From Methylobacterium sp. C25 (GTDB taxonomy: Bacteria; Pseudomonadota; Alphaproteobacteria; Rhizobiales; Beijerinckiaceae): a DNA stretch of 64,000 bases. Numbering within the stretch: position 1 is the first letter of the stretch; each line of letters begins with the position of its first letter. The notes under the pieces are model-generated. The model ran no database searches and was not told the origin of the DNA. It saw only the letters and a list, made by a program, of their open reading frames with translations. Position numbers and translations under genes: made by a program. Below are positions 1 to 10,776 of the stretch, piece after piece. The stretch lies in assembly GCF_021352225.1 (NCBI RefSeq), contig NZ_JAAUVI010000001.1, forward strand, positions 778,191-842,190, in the 5' to 3' direction.

Positions 1-603
1 CGCCTGATCAGCGACATCTCGGACGCCTCGCGCCTCGACGCCGAACTCGCCCGCGCCGAGGCGCGCCGCGTCGACCTCAAGAAGCTGCTGACCACCGTGG
101 TCTCGGTGGCGAACGAGCGCAGACGTGCCGATGCGGCGGTCATCAAGTTCGACCTCGAAAAGCCCCCGAGCGAGTTCGACGACCCGTTCCGCATCGTCGG
201 CCATGACAGCCGCCTCGGCCAGGTGGTGAACAATCTGCTCGACAATGCCCGCTCTTTCTCGCCGCCCGGTGCAGGGGTGCGGGTCGCCCTGCGACGCTCG
301 GCCAAGGAAATCGAGTTCATCGTCGAGGACGAGGGGCCTGGCATCCCCGAGCATGCCCTCGAACGCATCTTCGAGCGCTTCTACACCGACCGACCAGAAC
401 AGGGCTTCGGCCAGAATTCGGGGCTCGGCCTATCGATCTCGCGGCAGATCATCCAGGCCCATCGCGGCACGATCCGCGCCGAGAACCGTCCCGGCCCTGC
501 CGATGAGGATGGCCAGCCCACGGTGCGCGGCGCGCGCTTCACGGTGCGGCTGCCGCCGGCCTCGCGCGCCGACCTTTTCGGACCCGACGAGAAGGCCGCA
601 TGA
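1..603 (+). CDS. chvG: ChvG-type sensor histidine kinase, 3' part (5' end outside window)
   Basis: The reading frame is open from base 1, so only the last 200 residues are present: the end of the dimerisation helix (DISDASRLDAELAR) and the whole HATPase_c domain. The N box (NNLLDNA), G1 box (DEGPGIP), F region (FERFY) and G2 box (NSGLGLSI) are all intact, so the kinase should be active. The helix sequence and the downstream hprK-EIIA-HPr order match ChvG/BvrS/ExoS kinases of Rhizobiales, which sense acid and envelope stress and phosphorylate ChvI. The periplasmic sensor and the phospho-accepting His lie upstream and cannot be checked. The stop codon overlaps the next start (ATGA), so hprK is translationally coupled to it. 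Confidence 0.85.
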   Translation, partial: RLISDISDASRLDAELARAEARRVDLKKLLTTVVSVANERRRADAAVIKFDLEKPPSEFDDPFRIVGHDSRLGQVVNNLLDNARSFSPPGAGVRVALRRSAKEIEFIVEDEGPGIPEHALERIFERFYTDRPEQGFGQNSGLGLSISRQIIQAHRGTIRAENRPGPADEDGQPTVRGARFTVRLPPASRADLFGPDEKAA

Positions 604-1127
604 GCGAGGACGGGCGAGTCTCGGCCTCCGAGCTCACCTGCCACGCGACCTGCCTCGTCCTCGGCGAGGACGGCATCCTGATCCGAGGCGCAGCCGGCAC
701 CGGGAAATCGTCGCTCTGCCTCGAACTTCTCGACCATGCCGACATGGTGGGGCGATACGCGCGGCTCGTGGCGGATGACCGGGTTCGGCTTGCCTTGCGG
801 CATGGCCGCATCGTCGCCCGCCCACACCCGGCCGTCGCGGGCCTGATCGAACTGAGGGGACTCGGCATCCGGCGCATGATCAACGTCGCACCGGCTGCCG
901 TGATTCGGCTGGTTGTCGACCTCGTGGACGCGTGTCCACGATACCCGGACGACTCGATCGAGCCCGCAACGATTCTTGGGATCGGGCTGCCCAGGCTGCG
1001 GCTTGAACCGCGCCAGCCTCGCGCATACGTGATTCGACAGGCGCTTACTGCGATGCGGCAAGAAGCGATCGTGTCTCCACGGTCGCACTCGGCCGCCGCT
1101 ATGGCCGCGGACGACCGCGACGTGTAG
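600..1127 (+). CDS. hprK: HPr kinase/phosphorylase, short alphaproteobacterial form
   Basis: A 175-residue protein covering only the C-terminal catalytic domain of HPr kinase. It lacks the N-terminal domain found in Firmicutes, as is usual in alphaproteobacteria. The P-loop GAAGTGKSS lies at residues 30-38, an ADDRV segment follows near residue 60, and the HprK signature IELRGLGI sits near residues 89-96. The family phosphorylates and dephosphorylates a serine of HPr. The start ATG overlaps the kinase stop codon. Two PTS genes follow on the same strand, so it probably acts on the HPr encoded at 1796. Tight linkage to a ChvG-type kinase suggests cross-talk between PTS state and envelope signalling, which is an inference. 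Confidence 0.92.
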   Translation: MSEDGRVSASELTCHATCLVLGEDGILIRGAAGTGKSSLCLELLDHADMVGRYARLVADDRVRLALRHGRIVARPHPAVAGLIELRGLGIRRMINVAPAAVIRLVVDLVDACPRYPDDSIEPATILGIGLPRLRLEPRQPRAYVIRQALTAMRQEAIVSPRSHSAAAMAADDRDV

Positions 1128-1250
1128 CGCCGGCAAGGTCATCATGTATGGTGATGGCTGAGAATGGACAAAACGTCTCAGATGGCTCGCGCTGTATCTT
1201 GCGCTGCACAACTCGGCGACGCCGCTCGGACGGCGTCGGAAAGCGGTTCC

Positions 1251-1652
1251 ATGATTGGAATGGTTCTCGTGACCCACGGCATGTTGGCGACCGAGTTCAA
1301 GGCCGCGCTCGAACATGTCGTCGGCCCGCAGGAGCAGATCGAGACGATCACGATCGGCCCCGAGGATGACATGGAGTTGCGGCGGCGCGACATCATGGCC
1401 GCAGTCGCGAGGGTGAATTCGGGCGCGGGCGTCGTCGTGCTCACCGATATGTTCGGTGGCACGCCATCGAACCTCGCCCTGTCCTGTATGAACGGCGGCC
1501 AAGTCGAGGTGGTCGCCGGAATCAACCTGCCGATGCTGATCAAGCTCGCCAGCGTGCGTGACGAAGAAAGCTTGAGCGACGCGGTGCTCCATGCCCAGGA
1601 AGCCGGCCGCAAATACATCAACGTCGCCTCACGGGTCCTAGCCGGAAAATAG
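1251..1652 (+). CDS. PTS EIIA component, mannose family (regulatory PTS)
   Basis: A 133-residue cytosolic protein of the EIIA-Man/fructose superfamily. The N-terminus MIGMVLVTHG places the phospho-accepting histidine at residue 9, and the segment DMFGGTPSN is a family hallmark. An in-frame ATG at 1164 exists, but the internal ATG at 1251 gives the usual family N-terminus and length, so I chose it. No EIIB, EIIC or EIID gene accompanies it, so it should act in a phosphate-relay or regulatory PTS rather than in sugar uptake. In Rhizobiales the phosphate comes from EI (PtsP/PtsI) through HPr. Confidence 0.88.
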   Translation: MIGMVLVTHGMLATEFKAALEHVVGPQEQIETITIGPEDDMELRRRDIMAAVARVNSGAGVVVLTDMFGGTPSNLALSCMNGGQVEVVAGINLPMLIKLASVRDEESLSDAVLHAQEAGRKYINVASRVLAGK

Positions 1653-1795
1653 CCCACCGGCTTTGCGCCCTGCGCGACAAGTCCTTCATCCTGTCGGTCG
1701 CCGTTCAGCTTGAGCGCTCTATCTGCGCTCTGGCTTCCCACCCGCTTGGGAGGCTCTTTTCCGGTCCGGCCGCTTTCCAGGACGACGCGACGGCG

Positions 1796-2113
1796 ATGAG
1801 CGACAGTTTCACCGATGACGAGGCGCCGGAGATTCCCGACGGCGGCTTCCTGCGTTCGCTGCCGATCATCAACAAACGCGGCCTGCATGCGCGCGCCTCG
1901 GCGAAATTCGTGCAGATGGTCGAGCGCTTTTCCTGCACGGTCACGGTGACGCGCGCCGGCGAGACGGTCGGCGGACGCTCGATCATGGGCCTGCTGACGC
2001 TGGGCGCTGCTCAGGGCACCTCGATCTACGTCACGGCCGTCGGCGAGGATGCGCAAGCCGCGCTCGACGCGATCGACGAGTTGCTGGCGACCCGGTTCGG
2101 CGAAGACGAGTGA
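1796..2113 (+). CDS. ptsH: HPr family phosphocarrier protein
   Basis: A 105-residue HPr with about 15 extra N-terminal residues. The active-site histidine is His31 in RGLHARAS, and the serine targeted by HPr kinase is Ser62 in RSIMGLL. Both regulatory residues are present, so both EI-dependent and HprK-dependent phosphorylation are possible. It follows the EIIA gene by 143 bases on the same strand, and the ribosome binding site is weak. EI is not in the window. Together with hprK and EIIA it forms the incomplete, regulatory PTS typical of alphaproteobacteria. Confidence 0.92.
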   Translation: MSDSFTDDEAPEIPDGGFLRSLPIINKRGLHARASAKFVQMVERFSCTVTVTRAGETVGGRSIMGLLTLGAAQGTSIYVTAVGEDAQAALDAIDELLATRFGEDE

Positions 2114-2251
2114 GCGGCTGGCCAAGGGCCAACCCGATCCAGCCATTGGTGATTCCGCCTCGGCAACCGTCGGCGCGCGAGCGGGTTATAGCCCGAACAC
2201 GGCCGCGCTTCGTGCAAGGCCACGCGTCACGCAATCGCACCCGGAGCCCCA

Positions 2252-3478
2252 ATGCCGAAGCAGGACCGCCATCAGCCACGGCCGCCGGAACTGCTTTCTC
2301 CTTGGCGTAACGATACCCGCGTCCGGCTCCAGCGCGAGGCCCGCGCCTTCGCACGCGACGTCGTTCTGCCGATTGCCGACGAGCTCGATCCGCAGAAGGA
2401 CGAAATGCCCCGCTCGCTCATCGACGCGATGGCCGAGAAGGGATGGTTCGGCATCACCATCCCAGCCGAATACGGCGGCATGGGCCTCGGGGTCTTCGAA
2501 TATTGCCTGATCTCGGAAGAGCTGTCGCGCGCCTGGCTCTCGGTGGGCTCGATCCTCGCCCGCGGCCAAGGCCTCGGCACCCAGACGCTCGACGACGACC
2601 GCAAGCGGGAATTGCTGCGGAAATCCGCCCGCGGCGAGTGGATCGGCAGCATCTCGCTCTCCGAACCGACCGCGGGATCGGATCTCGCCGGCGTGCAGAC
2701 CCGGGCGGTGCGCGACGGTGACGAATGGGTCCTGACCGGCACGAAGCGCTGGGCCGGCTTTGCGAAGGCTGCCGACTTCATCGAGGTCCTCGCCCGTACC
2801 CGTGATCCGGAGCCGGGCGAATCCCGCTCGGCCGGGCTCGAGCCGTTCCTCGTCATCAAGAAGCCCGGCACTTTCCCCAACGGCATTACTGGAAAGGTGA
2901 TCGACAAGATCGGCTATCACGGCTTCCTCACCTTCGAACTGGAGCTCGACGGCGTGCGCGTGCCGGAGAGCGACCGGCTCACGGGGCTCTACGGAGACGA
3001 GGGTGCGGATGGGGATTCCGGCGGCTTCGCCTCGGTGCAGCGAGGGCTCAACATCGCCCGCGTGCATACGGCCGCCCGTGCCGTGGCGGTCGCGCGCGCT
3101 GCCGTCGAGGACACGCAGGCCTATCTGCAGGAGCGCGAGCAGTTCGGACACCCGATCGGCGACTTCCAAGCGCTACGTTTCGCGCTGGCCGATATGGCGG
3201 CGGAGGTCGCACAGGCCCGCGCCTTCTGGCAGCAGGCCGCGCATCTGCTCGACGAGGGAGAACCGGCCGAGAGCGGCTGCGCCATGGTGAAGCTGCTCGC
3301 CACGGAGATGGCAGTGAAGGTCACGAACCAAGCCATGCAGCTGCACGGCGGCAACGGCTACACGACCGAGCGACGGGTCGAGCGCTATTGGCGCGATGCG
3401 CGGCTGACGACGATCTTCGAGGGGACGAGCGAGATCCAGCGCCGCATCATCAGCGACAGGATGCTGCCGAAGGCGTGA
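2252..3478 (+). CDS. acyl-CoA dehydrogenase family protein
   Basis: A 408-residue flavoprotein with full family length. Recognisable segments are SLSEPTAGSD in the FAD/substrate-binding middle domain, HGGNGYTTER near residue 365, and FEGTSEIQ at the C-terminus. Glu390 in the last motif occupies the position of the catalytic base of short and medium chain enzymes. It catalyses FAD-dependent alpha,beta-desaturation of an acyl-CoA and passes electrons to ETF. The acyl specificity cannot be read from the sequence. It has no partner beta-oxidation genes nearby and stands 138 bases behind ptsH, so it may be transcribed separately. Confidence 0.9.
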   Translation: MPKQDRHQPRPPELLSPWRNDTRVRLQREARAFARDVVLPIADELDPQKDEMPRSLIDAMAEKGWFGITIPAEYGGMGLGVFEYCLISEELSRAWLSVGSILARGQGLGTQTLDDDRKRELLRKSARGEWIGSISLSEPTAGSDLAGVQTRAVRDGDEWVLTGTKRWAGFAKAADFIEVLARTRDPEPGESRSAGLEPFLVIKKPGTFPNGITGKVIDKIGYHGFLTFELELDGVRVPESDRLTGLYGDEGADGDSGGFASVQRGLNIARVHTAARAVAVARAAVEDTQAYLQEREQFGHPIGDFQALRFALADMAAEVAQARAFWQQAAHLLDEGEPAESGCAMVKLLATEMAVKVTNQAMQLHGGNGYTTERRVERYWRDARLTTIFEGTSEIQRRIISDRMLPKA

Positions 3479-3487
3479 GCGCGGGGC

Positions 3488-3682
3488 TCACGACTTGCGG
3501 GCGCGATCCTCTGCGATAGCGGCGTCGTGATACGAGCCGCTTCCGAAATCGCAGAAAGCAATCCGCGAGGGCATCAGCTCGATCACCGGCGCGACCTGAT
3601 CGCGCTGGATCGGTTGGCCTGCACGTGCGCGCGGCACAAACTGATAGATCCGGGCCGATTCCTGGTGGCTGCTCACGGACAT
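3488..3682 (-). CDS. DUF2735 family small protein
   Basis: A 64-residue protein with the N-terminal ESARIYQFVPRAR block and the C-terminal SGSYHDAAIAEDRARK block that define DUF2735 in Rhizobiales. The start is supported by an AGAGG ribosome binding site about 9 bases upstream. Its function is unknown. It lies convergent to the acyl-CoA dehydrogenase (9-base gap) and divergent from the DUF3108 gene, sharing with it an AT-rich upstream region that holds a candidate CtrA box. Calling the family from memory of these two motifs is the main uncertainty. Confidence 0.75.
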   Translation of the reverse strand: MSVSSHQESARIYQFVPRARAGQPIQRDQVAPVIELMPSRIAFCDFGSGSYHDAAIAEDRARKS

Positions 3683-4041
3683 CGCATTGCCTCTGCTTGT
3701 GCGATCCTACGATTACTAACCTTCAATTCGAAGTTCGTATCAGACATTTCAAGTCGTTAACATCATCTTAATGATGAAATGCCGTCGAATGCTTTCAATA
3801 TGTGCATGCTGAATTTCGGATCATTCGTGAGCAACTGCAGCAAGCATGCCGAAACTTTGGACGCGCCGAAACATCGGGCAGCGGGCCGGTCCGGCCGGGC
3901 GGCTTTCTGCGGGTGTGCCCTCCTGGCGACTTCACGCCGGAGAACCGTCTGTTAACCATGAGGCTGGACGATGGATCCGTAATGATGCGTCCAGTGCCGA
4001 CACCGGTCGCGCGCTGTTCTGAGGACATTCCAGTCGTGACC
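3683..4041. other. AT-rich divergent intergenic region
   Basis: This 359-base gap separates the DUF2735 gene (minus) from the DUF3108 gene (plus). Bases 3700-3830 are clearly AT-richer than the surroundings, as expected for back-to-back promoters. It contains a perfect TTAA-N7-TTAA pattern (listed separately) and an overlapping CATCAT/ATGATG inverted repeat. An in-frame extension of the DUF3108 frame back to 3802 has no stop codon but does not look like protein, so I treat it as non-coding. Confidence 0.6.
3757..3771. promoter_or_regulatory. candidate CtrA binding site (TTAA-N7-TTAA)
   Basis: Bases 3757-3760 are TTAA and 3768-3771 are TTAA, separated by exactly 7 bases. That is the full consensus of the cell-cycle regulator CtrA in alphaproteobacteria. 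It lies 75 bases upstream of the DUF2735 start and 271 bases upstream of the DUF3108 start. Because the pattern is A/T-only, it is unusual in this GC-rich window, but local AT-richness raises the chance of coincidence. The site is inferred from consensus alone. Confidence 0.45.
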
Positions 4042-4956
4042 ATGTGCGCCCTGCCCGCTCCGCGCGCCGCCCTCATCTCGGCCGCCCTCCTGTGCGGTCT
4101 CGCCAGCGGCAGTGCCGAGGCCCGGCCGCGGGCAGCAAAGGTTCCGCCCGGCGGGACGGGCGTGGTCGTCGATTATGGCGTGAACCTCGCCGGCTTCCCG
4201 ATCGGCACCGCGCAGCTCTCCGGCGCCTTCCAGGGCAGCCGCTACAGCATGGACGTCTCGGCCCGGCTCACCGGCCTCGTCGGCGCCGTCACCGGCGGCC
4301 AGGGCTCGGCCCGCGCCTCGGGAGCCCTCGCTGACAAGCCGCTTCCGAATGCCTTCTCGATCGCGACCCGCACCACGAATTCCGGCATCGCCGTGCGCAT
4401 GGCGCTTGCCAACGGCAACGTCTCGCGTGCCGAGGTCATCCCGCCGCTGCCGGACATGGGTGACCGCGTTCCGGTGACGGCCGCCGCCAAGCGCGGCATC
4501 GTCGATCCGGCCAGCGCCCTTTTGATGCCTGCGCATGGCCGCGGTGAGCTCACCGATCCCGCCAATTGCAATCGGACCCTGCCGATCTTCGACGGCGCCA
4601 CCCGCTTCAACGTGGTGCTGAGCTATGCCGAGACCCGACAGGTCGAGAAGCCCGGCTACAGCGGCCCGGTCCTGGTCTGCAACGCGCGCTACGTGGCGAT
4701 CGGCGGCCATCGCCCTGACCGTCCCGGCGTGAAGTTCATGGAAGACAACCGCGACATGTCGGTCTGGCTCGCGCCGGTCGAGGGGTCGCGCGTGCTCGTG
4801 CCGATGCGCATCTCGGTGCGCACGACGGTCGGCACCAACATCATCGAGGCGACCCGCTGGACGCGCTCCGGCGGCGCTCCGACCGGAACCGCCGGCCACA
4901 CGGGTGGCTCCGCGGCGGGAGCGACGTTCGCGCAGGCGGCGATTTCCCCGCAATAA
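4042..4956 (+). CDS. DUF3108 domain-containing secreted protein
   Basis: A 304-residue protein with a signal peptide over roughly the first 27 residues (ALISAALLCGLASGSAEA), so it is exported to the periplasm. The body starts VVVDYGVNLAGFPIGTAQLSG and matches the beta-rich DUF3108 family. No catalytic motif is visible and the function is unknown. I chose ATG 4042 because it gives a complete signal peptide. GTG 4036, two codons upstream and 10 bases after a GAGGA, is an equally good start. Longer in-frame starts at 3802 or 3958 would bury the signal peptide. The C-terminus is Gly/Ala/Thr-rich. Confidence 0.8.
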   Translation: MCALPAPRAALISAALLCGLASGSAEARPRAAKVPPGGTGVVVDYGVNLAGFPIGTAQLSGAFQGSRYSMDVSARLTGLVGAVTGGQGSARASGALADKPLPNAFSIATRTTNSGIAVRMALANGNVSRAEVIPPLPDMGDRVPVTAAAKRGIVDPASALLMPAHGRGELTDPANCNRTLPIFDGATRFNVVLSYAETRQVEKPGYSGPVLVCNARYVAIGGHRPDRPGVKFMEDNRDMSVWLAPVEGSRVLVPMRISVRTTVGTNIIEATRWTRSGGAPTGTAGHTGGSAAGATFAQAAISPQ

Positions 4957-5031
4957 GCCGGCGATAACAGGCGGCGTGGTCGCGATGCCGGAGAGAGTGA
5001 AATCTTCACGGTTCCCGAGTGTGATCACCCG

Positions 5032-5355
5032 ATGCGCCGGAATGTTCTCTTCGTAGCGACCCTGATCCTCGGCAGCCCTGCCGCGGCAGGCGAACTGACC
5101 GCTGGGACCCCCGATTGCGGCGGCGATGCCTTTTCCTCTGCTGAGGTCATCGAGCACCGGCCGCCTCGGCGCGGGCCGCTGACCGCCGTGCCGGAAACCC
5201 TCTGCGCCGACCTCACGCCGCAGCAGCCTCCGGCGAGGGTCGACATCTACGCAAACCCGATCATCGCGCCGCAGGTTGGCTCCGGGCCGCGTTCGGCCCC
5301 ATATGGTATGCGGCAGCCGCTCGTCGGAGGCCCGCCGCAGCCGCGCTATCCGTAG
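5032..5355 (+). CDS. small secreted proline-rich hypothetical protein
   Basis: A 107-residue protein that I do not recognise. The first 19 residues (MRRNVLFVATLILGSPAAA) form a plausible signal peptide. The mature part has two cysteines and a Pro/Gly/Arg-rich tail ending PPQPRYP. No good ribosome binding site is visible. It lies between the DUF3108 gene and the helicase, all on the plus strand. The signal peptide and its fit in the gap argue for a real gene, but the coding assignment is not certain. Confidence 0.5.
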   Translation: MRRNVLFVATLILGSPAAAGELTAGTPDCGGDAFSSAEVIEHRPPRRGPLTAVPETLCADLTPQQPPARVDIYANPIIAPQVGSGPRSAPYGMRQPLVGGPPQPRYP

Positions 5356-5435
5356 AGGGTTCGCCGGCTACGGGTTCACCGGCGCGGCCTCGACGCGCAT
5401 CGACGTCCCCCGTCGAAGGGACCGCCGACCACAGG

Positions 5436-8714
<3,279 letters not shown>

Positions 8715-8769
8715 GCCGAGCTGACGAGGACGCCGCGATGGGGACACCCGCAACGGCGCAAGGTCCCGG

Positions 8770-9060
8770 TTGAACCCCGGCCGCCAGCGCCTCGACAAGT
8801 GGCTCTGGTTCGCGCGCTTCGCCAAGACGCGCTCCCTCGCCGCACGCCTCGTCACGGACGGCCACGTGCGGATCAATGGCAAGCGAGCTGAGGCGGCGTC
8901 CAAGGGCGTCGCAATCGGCGACATCCTCACGGTCGCCGCAGCCCACGGCACAGCGCTCATCCGCGTCCGCGATCTCGGAGAGCGCCGCGGCCCCGCGCCA
9001 GAAGCGTGCCTACTCTACGAGGACGTCGACCGAACGCCCGATGATCCGGCGCCAGCATGA
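8770..9060 (+). CDS. S4 domain RNA-binding protein (Hsp15/HslR-like)
   Basis: A 96-residue protein whose first 60 residues form an S4 domain (QRLDKWLWFARFAKTRSLAARLVTDGHVRINGKR). E. coli Hsp15, which binds stalled 50S subunits, is the nearest characterised relative, but the C-terminus here is shorter. The start is a TTG at 8770 with AAGG 6 bases upstream; no in-frame ATG precedes the domain. It lies 55 bases behind the helicase on the same strand and is probably co-transcribed, suggesting a shared role in RNA or ribosome metabolism. Confidence 0.85.
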   Translation: MNPGRQRLDKWLWFARFAKTRSLAARLVTDGHVRINGKRAEAASKGVAIGDILTVAAAHGTALIRVRDLGERRGPAPEACLLYEDVDRTPDDPAPA

Positions 9061-9131
9061 GCGGCCCCGCCTGCGGCATGGCTGCCGCGCGACACACGTC
9101 GCCGACATGATGTCGCGCACTTCACATCGGC

Positions 9132-9160
9132 TTGTCAGTCCGGAAGGCAGGGTCTAAGGC
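9132..9160 (+). promoter_or_regulatory. candidate sigma-70 promoter of fdxA
   Basis: TTGTCA at 9132-9137 and TAAGGC at 9155-9160 are separated by 17 bases. The -35 element is good but the -10 is weak. It would start a leader of about 125 bases carrying the repeat pair described at 9173-9240. This is a consensus-based guess. Confidence 0.3.
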
Positions 9161-9172
9161 GCACGGAGACGT

Positions 9173-9240
9173 GCAGGTCCGTCCGATCCTGCGCGTGATC
9201 CAACAGGAAACCGACGCTCGACGGACCCTGCAGGTCCGTC
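9173..9240 (+). repeat. two direct copies plus one inverted copy of an 8-base arm upstream of fdxA
   Basis: GCAGGTCCGTC occurs at 9173-9183 and again at 9230-9240. The inverted arm GACGGACC at 9220-9227 pairs perfectly with the second copy (9233-9240) across a 5-base loop. It could instead pair with the first copy (9176-9183), so the leader can form two alternative hairpins. No T-run follows, so it is not a simple terminator. It lies about 50 bases ahead of fdxA. Confidence 0.5.
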
Positions 9241-9292
9241 ACCGCCCGCGGCAGGACAGGCCCGAGAAAGCGTACCGAGGACCAAGCAGCCC

Positions 9293-9631
9293 ATGACCTA
9301 CGTCGTCACCGACAACTGCATCAAGTGCAAGTACATGGACTGCGTGGAGGTGTGCCCGGTGGACTGCTTCTATGAAGGCGAGAACATGCTCGTCATCCAT
9401 CCGGACGAGTGCATCGATTGCGGCGTCTGCGAGCCGGAATGCCCGGCCGAGGCCATCAAGCCGGATACCGAGCCGAGCCTCGAGAGCTGGCTGACGCTCA
9501 ACGCGAACTACGCCAAGAGCTGGCCCAACATCACCCAGAAGAAGGACGCTCCCGCCGACGCGAAGGAGTGGGACGGGGTCGCCAACAAGCTCGCGGAGCA
9601 CTTTTCCGCCAATGCCGGCTCTGGCGACTGA
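9293..9631 (+). CDS. fdxA: 7Fe ferredoxin FdxA
   Basis: A 112-residue ferredoxin of the FdxII/FdxA family. The N-terminal half carries Cys9, 12, 17, 21 and 25 and the second half Cys40, 43, 46 and 50. This fits a [3Fe-4S] plus a [4Fe-4S] cluster, with the typical [20 protein letters not shown] and [13 protein letters not shown] blocks. It is a cytosolic low-potential electron carrier; the partner is not known here. The ATG at 9293 gives the standard family start. The order S4 protein-fdxA-carD is conserved across Rhizobiales. Confidence 0.95.
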   Translation: MTYVVTDNCIKCKYMDCVEVCPVDCFYEGENMLVIHPDECIDCGVCEPECPAEAIKPDTEPSLESWLTLNANYAKSWPNITQKKDAPADAKEWDGVANKLAEHFSANAGSGD

Positions 9632-9755
9632 GCGCCGCAGCCTCCGGGAGAAGCCTCTCGCTGGGCCCGGCTCGGGCGCCCGGCAGAAGAGGCCATGAGG
9701 ATCGGACGGCCGGCAAACCGCTTGTGCGGGGCCTTTGCCGTGCCGCGGCAATCCT

Positions 9756-9791
9756 TTGATTCGAGGCCCGGTTTGTGGTAGACATATGTCT
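9756..9791 (+). promoter_or_regulatory. candidate carD promoter with 12-base palindrome over the -10
   Basis: TTGATT at 9756-9761 and TAGACA at 9779-9784 are spaced by 17 bases, a good sigma-70 match. A perfect 12-base palindrome, AGACATATGTCT at 9780-9791, covers the -10 and the expected start of transcription, where a repressor would sit. The predicted leader to the carD start is about 260 bases and contains the compound hairpin at 9859-9923. Bases 9632-10053 otherwise hold no gene. Confidence 0.45.
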
Positions 9792-9858
9792 GCCGTCGCT
9801 CTCGCTTGACGTGCTCCCTCCGCCGCCTTCTTGCGGTTCCAGCTTTGGACAGAGGTTG

Positions 9859-9923
9859 CATGCGATCGCCCGCGGAAAGCCTTCTCGCTTTCCGTGGCGG
9901 TTTAGTCTTTGCGCGATCGCATG
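9859..9923 (+). other. compound RNA hairpin in the carD leader
   Basis: An outer 11-base-pair stem joins 9859-9869 with 9913-9923. An inner 11-base-pair stem (one G-U pair) joins 9870-9880 with 9887-9897 around a 6-base loop. The inner stem stacks directly on the 5' arm of the outer one, leaving a 15-base bulge on the 3' side. Twenty-two pairs in 65 bases is far more than chance local pairing. It lies 130 bases ahead of the carD start and lacks a T-run, so it is not an ordinary terminator. The outer arms contain GCGATCGC, itself palindromic, so a DNA role is also possible. Confidence 0.55.
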
Positions 9924-10053
9924 GCGAGCCCGGGAGCCGGCGGGAGCGAGAAACGCGCCTGCCGGTCGAGTGGTGTGAGCCGGGTATCCCAACCCGGAAG
10001 TGACCCTGCGCGGCCCGTGACCTCCGCGCGCGATGATCTGGAGCCCTTCTCGC

Positions 10054-10644
10054 ATGACCACAGCCAAGAAGACGACGCCCGCCGCCGGCCGTCAGGGCTT
10101 CAAGACCGGCGAGGCCGTCGTGTATCCCGCTCATGGCGTGGGTCGCATCACCGCGATCGAGGAGCAGGAGATCGCTGGCTACAAGCTCGAGTTGTTCGTC
10201 GTCTCGTTCGAGAAGGACAAGATGGTTCTGCGCGTTCCGACCGCGAAGGCCAACAGCGTCGGCATGCGTAAACTCGCCGAGCCGGAGCTCGTCAAGAAGG
10301 CGCTCGACGTGCTGACGGGCCGTGCCCGCGTGAAGCGCACCATGTGGTCGCGCCGCGCCCAGGAATACGAGGCGAAGATCAATTCCGGCGACCTGATCTC
10401 GGTGACCGAGGTCGTGCGCGACCTGTACCGTTCCGAGGCTCAGCCCGAGCAGTCCTACAGCGAGCGTCAGCTCTACGAGGCGGCCCTCGACCGGATCGTG
10501 CGCGAGATCTCCTCGGTGAACAAGATCACCGAGACCGAGGCCCTGAAGCTCATCGAGCAGAGCCTCGCCAAGTCGCCGCGCCGCGCCAAGGCCGATGCCG
10601 AGGGCGACGCCGAGAGCGACGACGTCCAGGAGGAGGCGGCCTGA
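10054..10644 (+). CDS. carD: CarD family transcriptional regulator
   Basis: A 196-residue CarD/CdnL-type protein. The N-terminal RID domain starts FKTGEAVVYPAHGVGRITAIEEQEIAGYKLELFVV, which contacts the RNA polymerase beta subunit, and the helical C-terminal half contains the KMVLRVP and WSRRAQEYEAKINSGD blocks. CarD proteins stabilise the open promoter complex, mostly at rRNA and growth-related promoters. ATG 10054 is chosen because GGAG lies 10 bases upstream; an in-frame ATG 7 codons earlier lacks support. The C-terminus is acidic (EGDAESDDVQEEAA). A strong terminator follows immediately. Confidence 0.93.
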   Translation: MTTAKKTTPAAGRQGFKTGEAVVYPAHGVGRITAIEEQEIAGYKLELFVVSFEKDKMVLRVPTAKANSVGMRKLAEPELVKKALDVLTGRARVKRTMWSRRAQEYEAKINSGDLISVTEVVRDLYRSEAQPEQSYSERQLYEAALDRIVREISSVNKITETEALKLIEQSLAKSPRRAKADAEGDAESDDVQEEAA

Positions 10645-10677
10645 TCGGCCTCCCGTTCTCGATGACCTGACATTTCG

Positions 10678-10705
10678 AACCCGGCGCCTAGGCGCCGGGT
10701 TTTTT
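10678..10705 (+). terminator. intrinsic terminator of carD
   Basis: A perfect 9-base-pair GC stem (10680-10688 with 10691-10699) has only two unpaired-looking central bases. It is palindromic, so a few central pairs will open. Six T follow at 10700-10705. It begins 33 bases after the carD stop. Confidence 0.9.
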
Positions 10706-10776
10706 CGTTTCGAAGGGCATCCGGCTGTGCCCTTGAATTTCTCGCGCCCCGTTCCACCTTGCAGCGCGAAAAGTGC

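Noticed and set aside
3802..4041. In-frame extension of the DUF3108 gene to 3802
   Set aside because: It would place the signal peptide inside the protein and it overlaps the AT-rich regulatory region.
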